From RGIG1959 sp045540655 (GTDB taxonomy: Bacteria > Bacillota > Clostridia > Oscillospirales > Acutalibacteraceae), in the NCBI GenBank assembly GCA_045540655.1, contig JAZQHP010000032.1, forward strand, positions 1 to 64,000: 64,000 nucleotides of DNA, given 5' to 3'. Each line of letters begins with the position of its first letter. The stretch's first letter is position 1. The translations under genes and the position numbers were made by a program. The notes under the pieces were generated by a model. It did not search any database. It was not told the origin of the DNA and saw nothing but the letters and a program-made list of their open reading frames with translations. Shown in pieces: positions 57,529 to 64,000 of the stretch.

Positions 57529-58833
57529 TTACGCTGTGACCTTTTTCTTTTGAGGGCGCGGTTTATTCGTAGCATTCATCCGCGACGGTTTGCGTTCAGG
57601 ATTGAATGTCAACTGCGGCTCAGCGCCGTCCTCCACAACCTCTTTCGTAATCACAATCTTTTCAATCGTGTGATCCGACGGCACAGAAAACATAAACTTC
57701 GTCAGCAATGTTTCCATGATCGTGCGAAGACCGCGAGCACCGGTATTGAGCTCGATCGTCTTTTTAGCAATCGCTTGCAAAGCATCAGGGGTAAACTCCA
57801 GTTTTACACCGTCAAGCTCAAACAAGCGCACATATTGCTTGAGCAATGCGTTCTTGGGCTCCGCCAAAATCTTGACGAGAGCTTCGCAATCAAGCGCTTG
57901 GAGCGCCGTCACGATCGGCATACGTCCTACGAGCTCGGGGATCAGACCGTATTTGATCAGATCCTGCGGAATAACCTGGGCATACAATTCCGTCAGCGCC
58001 ATATCCTTTTTGGATTTCACATCATTGCCGAAGCCAAGAGAGCCCGAAGCAACACGGCGTTCCACAATTTTGTCGATGCCGTCAAAGGCACCGCCCAAAA
58101 TAAACAAAATATTAGAGGTGTCGATCTGAATGAACTCCTGTTGCGGATGCTTACGTCCGCCTCCGGGCGGCACATTCGCCACCGTTCCTTCCACAATTTT
58201 TAAGAGAGCCTGCTGTACACCCTCACCACTGACATCGCGGGTGATCGAAGGATTTTCACTGCGGCGGGCAATTTTATCGATTTCATCGATATAGATAATG
58301 CCGCGCTGGGCTTTTTGTACATTGCCGCCGGACGCCTGGATCAGGCGCAGAAGAATATTCTCGACATCCTCACCGACGTATCCTGCTTCGGTCAAGGTTG
58401 TTGCGTCTGTAATGGCAAACGGCACATCCAGAAGCTTGGCAAGTGTTTGCGCCAGCGCCGTCTTACCGACGCCCGTCGGTCCGAGAAGCAGGACATTCGA
58501 TTTTCCGAACTCCATATCCGCTTCTTTGCCGAAATAGATGCGCTTATAGTGATTGTAAACAGCAACCGACAACGCGATTTTGGCTTGATCCTGCCCGATC
58601 ACGTATTCATCAAGACCCTTCTTGATATCACGCGGTGTCGGCAGATACGGCGGCATATCATCCGCTTTATCACGTTGCTTGTTACGCGCGGAAACCTGTT
58701 CCGCTTCCAGAATCTGGTCGCAAAGCTCGACGCATTCATTGCAGATAAACACGCCGGGACCGGCAATCAACTGAACCACTTCATCTTGCGTTTTACCGCA
58801 AAATGAGCAAATGACATCGTCATTTTTAGGCAT
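57529..58833 (-). CDS. clpX: ClpX, ATP-dependent Clp protease ATP-binding subunit
   Basis: AAA+ unfoldase partner of ClpP. The 434 residues start with the zinc-binding domain (CSFCGKTQDEV and CNECVELC, four Cys), then GPTGVGKTALAQTLAKLL, IIYIDEIDKIARR, RDVSGEGVQQALLKI, the pore and ClpP-contact region near LIKYGLIPELVGRMP, and the sensor-2 arginine GARGLRTIME. The C-terminus is basic (RPQKKKVTA). It follows clpP by 45 bases. Confidence 0.98.
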   Translation of the reverse strand: MPKNDDVICSFCGKTQDEVVQLIAGPGVFICNECVELCDQILEAEQVSARNKQRDKADDMPPYLPTPRDIKKGLDEYVIGQDQAKIALSVAVYNHYKRIYFGKEADMEFGKSNVLLLGPTGVGKTALAQTLAKLLDVPFAITDATTLTEAGYVGEDVENILLRLIQASGGNVQKAQRGIIYIDEIDKIARRSENPSITRDVSGEGVQQALLKIVEGTVANVPPGGGRKHPQQEFIQIDTSNILFILGGAFDGIDKIVERRVASGSLGFGNDVKSKKDMALTELYAQVIPQDLIKYGLIPELVGRMPIVTALQALDCEALVKILAEPKNALLKQYVRLFELDGVKLEFTPDALQAIAKKTIELNTGARGLRTIMETLLTKFMFSVPSDHTIEKIVITKEVVEDGAEPQLTFNPERKPSRMNATNKPRPQKKKVTA

Positions 58834-58878
58834 AGCTTATGGTACCTCGTTTCCGAAATAATCAAGAGACAAGCCGTC

Positions 58879-59466
58879 TTACGCGCGCTTGGAAATAACC
58901 TTGTCTACAATGCCGTATTGCATGGCCTGTTCCGCAGACATGTAGTTATCGCGCTCGGTGTCGGCTTCAATGGTCGCCAAAGGCTGACCGGTCATCTCAG
59001 ACAGCATCTGATTCATACGTCCGCGGATGTACAGAATGTGATCCGCATGAATCTTAATGTCCGAAGCCTGTCCCTGCGTGCCGCCGAGAGGCTGGTGAAT
59101 CATGATTTCGCTGTTGGGCAACGCATAACGTTTGCCTTTGGCGCCCGCCGCCAGCAAGAACGCACCCATGCTCGCCGCCATGCCGATGCAGGTGGTGGAA
59201 ACATCACATTTGATAAATTGCATGGTATCGTAAATCGCCATGCCGGACGTCACCGATCCACCGGGGCTGTTGATATACAGATGAATATCTTTATCGGGAT
59301 CCTGACCTTCCAGATACAACAGCTGAGCAACGATCAGCGATGCAGTCGTATCGTTCACCTGATCCGACAGCAACACGATGCGGTCGTTGAGCAGACGGGA
59401 AAAAATGTCATAGGAACGCTCGCCGTGACCGGTTTGTTCCACAACATACGGCACAAAATTACTCAT
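58879..59466 (-). CDS. clpP: ClpP, ATP-dependent Clp protease proteolytic subunit
   Basis: Tetradecameric serine peptidase used by ClpX and, presumably, by ClpC encoded at 18 kb. The 195-residue protein has Ser99 in GMAASMGAFLL, His124 in MIHQPLGGTQG, and the oxyanion loop NSPGGSVTSGMAI; the third member Asp lies in the TERDNYM region. I favour ATG 59466 (MSNFVPYVVEQ), the usual processed-type N-terminus; ATG 59478 is possible but abuts AAGGAAGG. No CtsR box is visible before it, unlike many Bacillota. Confidence 0.97.
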   Translation of the reverse strand: MSNFVPYVVEQTGHGERSYDIFSRLLNDRIVLLSDQVNDTTASLIVAQLLYLEGQDPDKDIHLYINSPGGSVTSGMAIYDTMQFIKCDVSTTCIGMAASMGAFLLAAGAKGKRYALPNSEIMIHQPLGGTQGQASDIKIHADHILYIRGRMNQMLSEMTGQPLATIEADTERDNYMSAEQAMQYGIVDKVISKRA

Positions 59467-59531
59467 AAAAACATCCATCCTTCCTTGTATGGTAGTAAGT
59501 ATATGCAGAATTCAAAGAAATAATCGATCGA

Positions 59532-60815
59532 TTACGCCGTAACAACCGCGGTCTCCTTGATGAGGTTGAGCGCCTTCTCAACAGCCAGATCGCGAGCGAG
59601 ATCTTCTTCGGGGATGAAGTTCTTGACCTTCTCGACATCCATGTTGTACATTTCAGCAAATTTCTTGTATTCCGCTTCGATCTCTTCCGCCGTGGGAGCG
59701 ATCTGCTCGGCTTTCACAACCGCTTCCAGCGCAAGGCGAACCTTCACCTGACGCTCCGCTTGCTCACGGAAGCCTTCTTCAAAGGTTTCCATATCCATGC
59801 CGGTGTACTGCAGATAAGTCTCCAGGTCCAAACCTTGGGACTGAAGTCTGTAAGCAAAGTCGCGCACGTGGTTCTTCATCTGGTTACGGATCATCGCTTC
59901 GGGGATTTCCGCTTCCATGTTCTCCTGCAGTTTGTCCAGAAGCGCGGTTTCAAACGCGTCTTCCGCCGCTTTTTCGTCCGCCTTGGTCAAACGTTCTTTC
60001 GCGTCCGTCTTCAGCTCGTCAAGCGTATCAAACTCGCTGCAATCCTTCGCAAAATCGTCGTTAAGCTCAGGCAGCTCCTTCACCTTAATCTCGTGCAGCT
60101 TGCACTTGAAGACCGCAGGCTTACCCGCCAGTTCTTCCGCCTGATAATCCTCGGGGAACGTGACATTCACGTCAAACTCTTCGTCAATCGACTTACCGAC
60201 AATTTGCTCCTCAAAGCCGGGGATAAATTGACCCGAACCGAGAACGAGTGAGAATTTCTCCGCTTTGCCGCCGTCAAACGCAACGTCATCCACAAAGCCT
60301 TCGAAATCAAACACCACGGTGTCGCCCATCGCGGCCGCACGATCTTCCACGGACACCATGCGGGAGTTGCGCTCTTGCAGCTTCGCGATCTCGGCATCCA
60401 CATCTTCATCGGTAACTTCCTTGACGGTCTTGGTCGCTTCGAGACCCTTATACTGGCTGACGGTCACTTCAGGCTTCACAGTAATAACCGCTTTGAACAC
60501 CAGGCCTTCTTTGCCGACAGACACAACATCCAGATCGATTTTGTCTTCGACATATTCGTAGCCGGACTCTTTGATCGCCGCGTCGAGCGCCTCGGGATAC
60601 ACGTCGTTCATAGCCTCTTCGTAGAACACGCCTTCGCCGTAGAGCTTCTCCACGATGTGACGGGGCGCCTTACCTTTACGGAAGCCGGGAATGGTCATCT
60701 TGCGGACGTTCTTTTTGTACGCTTTCGCAACAGCAGCTTCAAACTCCTCTGCGGTCACTTCGATTTCCAACTCCACGCGGTTGGTCTCTTTAACAGTGGT
60801 AGATTTCAAGTTCAT
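59532..60815 (-). CDS. tig: Trigger factor
   Basis: Ribosome-bound chaperone and prolyl isomerase. The 427 residues show the ribosome-binding motif TIPGFRKGKAPRHIVEKLYG (20-45 region), the central FKBP-like domain (GDTVVFDFEGFVDDVAFDGG, VNVTFPEDYQAEELAGKPA) and the long C-terminal helical part. A GGAGG site precedes the ATG. It is the first gene of tig-clpP-clpX-lon, a conserved order; codon use is biased as expected for an abundant protein. Confidence 0.98.
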   Translation of the reverse strand: MNLKSTTVKETNRVELEIEVTAEEFEAAVAKAYKKNVRKMTIPGFRKGKAPRHIVEKLYGEGVFYEEAMNDVYPEALDAAIKESGYEYVEDKIDLDVVSVGKEGLVFKAVITVKPEVTVSQYKGLEATKTVKEVTDEDVDAEIAKLQERNSRMVSVEDRAAAMGDTVVFDFEGFVDDVAFDGGKAEKFSLVLGSGQFIPGFEEQIVGKSIDEEFDVNVTFPEDYQAEELAGKPAVFKCKLHEIKVKELPELNDDFAKDCSEFDTLDELKTDAKERLTKADEKAAEDAFETALLDKLQENMEAEIPEAMIRNQMKNHVRDFAYRLQSQGLDLETYLQYTGMDMETFEEGFREQAERQVKVRLALEAVVKAEQIAPTAEEIEAEYKKFAEMYNMDVEKVKNFIPEEDLARDLAVEKALNLIKETAVVTA

Positions 60816-60876
60816 TTTTTGTTCCTCCTAACCTAAATGTGCGCAAAGCAAGCCTTACGCATACACAATAGTAAAG

Positions 60877-60905
60877 ATTATAGCATAAAGAGAATGGTTT
60901 TTCCA
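60877..60905 (-). promoter_or_regulatory. Promoter of tig
   Basis: Reverse strand TGGAAA (60905-60900), 17 bases, TATAAT (60882-60877), about 60 bases before the tig start. The -35 is weak (4 of 6). No CtsR heptads or CIRCE repeat are seen in the 150-base gap. Confidence 0.55.
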
Positions 60906-60965
60906 CCCTTTTTCCAAAAAAACTCTGCGATTTCACAGAATTTTTCAACGAAGTTTGGCTTGTTA

Positions 60966-61658
60966 TCAAGGGATCGCTATCGGACAAAACTGCAAAGCAT
61001 CTCCCGATATCAAACGCATGGACACGCCTTGATAGTTCCCCTGAAACGCTTTTTGAATCGCTCCTTTGCCGTGGATATGCCCGTAATAACAACAATCCAC
61101 GTGAAGTTCCTGCAATGCGGCAAGCATTTCCTCGCAAACAACACCCGCAAATACAGGAGGATAATGTAAGAAAACGATCGGTTTCAGTCCTGCCTGACGA
61201 GCGGCATTAACCGACATTTGCAAGCGACCGATTTCACGCATCAGTATTTTTTTGTCGGCATCCGCTTCCGCATCATAAAACCAGCCGCGTGTACCACAAA
61301 CGGCGCGACCATCCGACAAATCATAACAGTCGTTATGCACAATCGTCAGCGTATCCAGTCCATTTTCGGTTAAAAACCGATCCATTTTACGTCGGGTATC
61401 CCACCAATAATCGTGGTTGCCTTTCAGGAGCAGTTTGCGTCCGGGTAATTCCTGTAAAAAGCGAAAATCCTCCAGTGCCTGCGGCAGGCTCATTCCCCAG
61501 GATATATCCCCCGCAATGACAACCGTATCCTTGTCAGATATGCATTCGAGCCAGTTCGCTTTCAGGCGATCCACATAGCCGCGCCAACCGGGAAAATCAT
61601 CCATAGGCTTATCCGTACCAAAAGAAAGGTGCAGATCAGCTATCGCATACAACGCCAT
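60966..61658 (-). CDS. Calcineurin-like metallophosphoesterase
   Basis: A 230-residue binuclear-metal phosphoesterase. Metal ligands follow the family order: IADLHLSFG (DxH), VIAGDISWGM (GD), LLKGNHDYWWD (GNHD), VFLHYPPVF and YYGHIHGKGA (GHxH). The substrate is unknown; the small size fits cytoplasmic enzymes acting on nucleotides or nucleic acids. The start at 61658 is 20 bases after thrC, so it is probably cotranscribed, without clear functional link. It is the last gene of that unit; no strong terminator is seen. Confidence 0.9.
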   Translation of the reverse strand: MALYAIADLHLSFGTDKPMDDFPGWRGYVDRLKANWLECISDKDTVVIAGDISWGMSLPQALEDFRFLQELPGRKLLLKGNHDYWWDTRRKMDRFLTENGLDTLTIVHNDCYDLSDGRAVCGTRGWFYDAEADADKKILMREIGRLQMSVNAARQAGLKPIVFLHYPPVFAGVVCEEMLAALQELHVDCCYYGHIHGKGAIQKAFQGNYQGVSMRLISGDALQFCPIAIP

Positions 61659-61678
61659 TCTGCACCCTCCTTTGATTT

Positions 61679-63172
61679 TCAGATATTCAGCATGTCATAA
61701 ACAACCTGACGCATGTTCTCTTTATCGCACACGCCGTTGAAACGCGGCGTTTTGCCGCGCAGACCGTCGAGCGGCGCCGGAACCGCTTCGTTTGTCGTAC
61801 GATTGAGCGCTTCCACCTTTTCAAATTCATCCATAGAAGCCGTGTCGACATCCAGCGCCTTAAGAACACTGTCAGAGAACTTGTAGGGATTTGCCGTCGA
61901 CGCAATCACCGTCGGCGTTGTATCGCCGGAAGTACGGCGATAGTCCTCATACACATGCACCGCCACAGCCGTATGCGTATCGCACAGATAGTTATACTTT
62001 TCAAAGATATTGCGAATGGTTTCCGCTGTTTGCACATCGTCACAGCATCCGCCGACAAACAACTCTTTCATTTTTTGCATGACATCCGCCGAGACGGTGT
62101 ATTCGCCGTCTTCAGACAACGCGGTCATCAGCTCGCGGATGGTTTCGTCCGAACGGTCGCAAAGCTCGTACAGGAGGCGTTCGAGATTCGACGAAATCAA
62201 AATATCCATCGACGGCGAAGAAGTTGTATAGAAATCGCGGTTGCGGTTGTAAGTGCCCGTCGAAATGAAATCGGTCAACACACGGTTACGGTTGGAAGCG
62301 CAGATCAGTTTTGCAATCGGCAGACCCATACGTTTCGCATAATACGCCGCCAGAATGTTACCGAAATTGCCCGTGGGAACAACCACATTCATGGGATCAC
62401 CGTTTCGGATGGCTCCTTTACGGATCAGATCGCAATACGCCGAGACGTAATAGACGATCTGCGGCACGAGACGGCCCCAGTTGATGGAGTTGGCGCTCGA
62501 GAACATCATGCCGTTATCGGCAAGCATTTTCGCAACCTCAGCATCGGTAAAGATGGTTTTTACGCCGGTCTGGGCATCGTCAAAGTTACCGCGAATGGCG
62601 CACACAGAAACATTAGCACCTTCCTGTGTGACCATCTGCAGTTTCTGCATCGGGCTGACACCGTCTTCGGGATAAAACACCAGAATACGGGTGTTCGCAG
62701 CGTCGCGGGAGCCTTCCAAGGCCGCTTTGCCGGTATCGCCGGACGTCGCAACCAGGATGACGATCTCTTGGCCATCGGAGGTTTTACCCGCCGACACACG
62801 CATCAGATGCGGCAAAATCTGCAACGCCATATCCTTGAAAGCACAGGTCGGTCCGTGCCAAAGCTCCAAAATGTATGCTTGATCATCAAGAACTTGGAGA
62901 GGTGCAATCTCCTCATGACGGAAACGCTCAAGCGAATACGCCGCCGCGGTACACTCGGCGACTTCTTCCTCGGTAAAATCAGTCAGATACTTTTTCAACA
63001 CATACGTCGCTCGATCCACGTACGAAAGCTCCACCAAAGACGCAATTTCGTCAGCGGTCAGTGTCGGAAAATGATCGGGGACAAACAGTCCTCCGTCTTT
63101 GGAAATACCTTGTGTGATGGCACGCGCGGCATCCACGCTTACCCCACTGTTTCGTGTGCTGTTGTACTGCAT
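61679..63172 (-). CDS. thrC: Threonine synthase
   Basis: PLP enzyme forming threonine from phosphohomoserine. The 497 residues begin YNSTRNSGVSVDAARAI; the PLP lysine is in LWHGPTCAFKDMALQ, then VATSGDTGKAALEG, VPTGNFGNILAAYYAKRMG and a C-terminal segment found in the longer, fungal-like (class with ~500 residues) type. GGAGGAGG precedes the ATG. It consumes aspartate-semialdehyde-derived homoserine phosphate; hom and thrB are not in the window. Confidence 0.96.
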   Translation of the reverse strand: MQYNSTRNSGVSVDAARAITQGISKDGGLFVPDHFPTLTADEIASLVELSYVDRATYVLKKYLTDFTEEEVAECTAAAYSLERFRHEEIAPLQVLDDQAYILELWHGPTCAFKDMALQILPHLMRVSAGKTSDGQEIVILVATSGDTGKAALEGSRDAANTRILVFYPEDGVSPMQKLQMVTQEGANVSVCAIRGNFDDAQTGVKTIFTDAEVAKMLADNGMMFSSANSINWGRLVPQIVYYVSAYCDLIRKGAIRNGDPMNVVVPTGNFGNILAAYYAKRMGLPIAKLICASNRNRVLTDFISTGTYNRNRDFYTTSSPSMDILISSNLERLLYELCDRSDETIRELMTALSEDGEYTVSADVMQKMKELFVGGCCDDVQTAETIRNIFEKYNYLCDTHTAVAVHVYEDYRRTSGDTTPTVIASTANPYKFSDSVLKALDVDTASMDEFEKVEALNRTTNEAVPAPLDGLRGKTPRFNGVCDKENMRQVVYDMLNI

Positions 63173-63205
63173 TACACATCCTCCTCCGTATTGATAACGG
63201 TCAAT

Positions 63206-63234
63206 ATTCTAACGCATTCCTTCTCAAAGATCAA
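63206..63234 (-). promoter_or_regulatory. Promoter of thrC
   Basis: Reverse strand TTGATC (63234-63229), 17 bases, TAGAAT (63211-63206), 34 bases before the ATG. No T-box or other leader structure fits in this short space. Confidence 0.62.
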
Positions 63235-63255
63235 AGGATTCACATTAAAAACCAA

Positions 63256-63642
63256 TCAAAATGCTTCGTGTAGATCTCCGGCTTCGTACGCACTGATCAG
63301 ATGATCGATCTGGGTCGGAATCATCGGATCCTCATCGGAAACCCACACTTCTACTACATCAAACCGCGGTTGCAGATTGGATGGATACGCCCGCATATAC
63401 ATGGATGCGGTGCGCAAAATCTTTTGCTGTTTGCTGTGAGTTACCGCTTCACGCGGCAGGATTTCTGCATGCTCGGAACGGGCTTTCACTTCCACAAAAA
63501 CAATGTACAGCCCGTCCTGTGCAATGATATCGATCTCTCCAAAGCGGGAATGATAGTTGGATGACATGACGCGATAGCCTTTTTCTCGCAAAAATCGCGC
63601 CGCAATCACCTCTCCCGCAATGCCTTTGGTTGTGGTATGCAT
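63256..63642 (-). CDS. YraN family (UPF0102) endonuclease-like protein
   Basis: A 128-residue member of UPF0102/YraN with a restriction-endonuclease-like core: GEVIAARFLREKGYRV, then FGEIDIIAQDGLYIVFVEVKAR, which supplies the D-ExK catalytic pattern. Its role is unsettled; it usually sits beside rnhB, as here. ATG 63642 is taken because GGAGGG lies 9-10 bases upstream; a longer reading would overlap rnhB. It lies 5 bases after the rnhB stop. Confidence 0.92.
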   Translation of the reverse strand: MHTTTKGIAGEVIAARFLREKGYRVMSSNYHSRFGEIDIIAQDGLYIVFVEVKARSEHAEILPREAVTHSKQQKILRTASMYMRAYPSNLQPRFDVVEVWVSDEDPMIPTQIDHLISAYEAGDLHEAF

Positions 63643-63647
63643 GGGAT

Positions 63648-64000
63648 TTATCCCTCCGCTTTGGCGAATAACTTTTTCAGAAAACTGCGGCGATGGCAAG
63701 GCAAAACACCGTACCGCAAAATAGCATCACAGTGTACTTTCGTGCCGTATCCCTTGTGTGCGGCAAATCCGTATTGCGGATATTCGCGATCAAGCTCCAG
63801 CATCAGGCGGTCACGGCTTACCTTGGCAAGAACCGACGCCGCGGCAACCGAAGCAGACAACGCATCCCCTTTGATAACATACTGTGCCGGACACGGAAGG
63901 TCGGCAGGCACGCGGTTGCCGTCAATTAAAATGTGCGACGGCGTGACAGAAAGCCCCTCAACCGCACGTCTCATAGCCGTCATGGTTGCTTCGAGAATAT
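63648..64000 (-). CDS. rnhB: Ribonuclease HII, C-terminal part (5' end outside window)
   Basis: Removes misincorporated ribonucleotides and RNA from DNA-RNA hybrids. The visible 117 residues run from ILEATMTAMRRAV through HILIDGNRVP, IKGDALSASVAAASVLAKVSRD (with the GDA and SVAAASI-type motif) and YGFAAHKGYGTKVH to the stop. The N-terminal DExG motif lies beyond base 64000. The ATG at 63983 is internal, not the start. It is followed by yraN. Confidence 0.95.
   Translation of the reverse strand, partial: ILEATMTAMRRAVEGLSVTPSHILIDGNRVPADLPCPAQYVIKGDALSASVAAASVLAKVSRDRLMLELDREYPQYGFAAHKGYGTKVHCDAILRYGVLPCHRRSFLKKLFAKAEG

Noticed and set aside
60816..60965. CIRCE or CtsR element before tig
   Set aside because: Neither TTAGCACTC-N9-GAGTGCTAA nor paired TTTGACC heptads are found on either strand.
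1..64000. CRISPR array, insertion sequence or rRNA operon
   Set aside because: No regularly spaced repeats, transposase frames with terminal repeats, or rRNA segments were recognised.

Overview
The window is a continuous stretch of core chromosome from a Gram-positive, probably spore-forming member of the Clostridia (Bacillota), close to half G+C by eye. I favour an Oscillospirales-like uncultured lineage but cannot fix the order. Evidence for Clostridia: the ctsR-mcsA-mcsB-clpC operon, an IspH/ribosomal-protein-S1 fusion, RNase J, GdpP, a BY-type tyrosine kinase with a PHP phosphatase, a SpoIIM-like protein, DUF1540 and TIGR04086 proteins, and the cmk-plsC-ispH-rpsA and rplI-dnaB-tilS-hpt-ftsH gene orders. 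Both ends cut genes (uvrA at the left, rnhB at the right). There are no rRNA genes, insertion sequences, prophage or CRISPR arrays, and no gene-free gap above about 300 bases apart from the one filled by tRNA-Lys and RNase P RNA.

Layout. 1-6.7 kb: 3' part of uvrA, two M42 metallopeptidases, a GNAT protein and a PLP enzyme of the aluminium-resistance family, all forward and tightly packed. 6.7-10 kb: a little-known cluster of DUF5685 protein, J-domain protein with a cysteine-rich tail, membrane protein and zinc-ribbon membrane protein. 10.1-15.6 kb: RpiR regulator, flavoprotein, cmk, plsC and the ispH-rpsA fusion. 15.65-20.25 kb: the CtsR heat-shock operon behind tandem CtsR boxes. 20.3-22.2 kb: a small Gfo/Idh oxidoreductase and an AraC regulator. 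22.2-28.0 kb: an exopolysaccharide control set (Wzz-like, BY-kinase, CpsB phosphatase, CapD-like enzyme), then pgeF and a HAD phosphatase. 28.1-28.65 kb: tRNA-Lys(UUU) and rnpB. 28.65-30.85 kb, reverse: iscU, iscS, rnhA. 31-40.8 kb, forward: rnj-gdpP-rplI-dnaB-tilS-hpt-ftsH. 40.8-45.2 kb: nagB (reverse), a SulP transporter, a DUF1540 protein (reverse) and a solitary tyrosine recombinase. 45.2-50 kb, reverse: DUF624, SpoIIM-like, TIGR04086, yajC, tgt, queA. 50.1-53 kb: asd-dapA-dapB. 53-64 kb, reverse: a proteostasis series tig-clpP-clpX-lon-engB-lysA, and rnhB-yraN, thrC and a metallophosphoesterase.

How they work together. Protein quality control is represented twice: the arginine-phosphorylation pathway (CtsR/McsA/McsB/ClpC) and the trigger factor/ClpP/ClpX/Lon series; ClpP at 59 kb is the likely peptidase partner of ClpC at 18 kb. 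Aspartate-family amino-acid synthesis is split between asd-dapA-dapB and the convergent lysA, with thrC nearby. Fe-S assembly (iscS/iscU) would serve IspH and QueA/Tgt-linked tRNA modification needs only indirectly.

Most of the window is ordinary housekeeping sequence. The best candidates for something undescribed are: (1) a 28-bp, 11-6-11 palindrome with dif architecture directly upstream of the lone tyrosine recombinase, with a 14-bp partial copy on the far side of the DUF1540 gene and a consensus promoter pointing antisense to it; (2) the DUF5685/J-protein cluster; (3) a strong internal ribosome-binding site exactly at the IspH/S1 boundary; (4) an EF-hand/dockerin-like calcium loop in the extracytoplasmic part of FtsH; (5) an abrupt codon-usage change in the middle of uvrA. 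Promoter, operator and terminator calls were made by eye.
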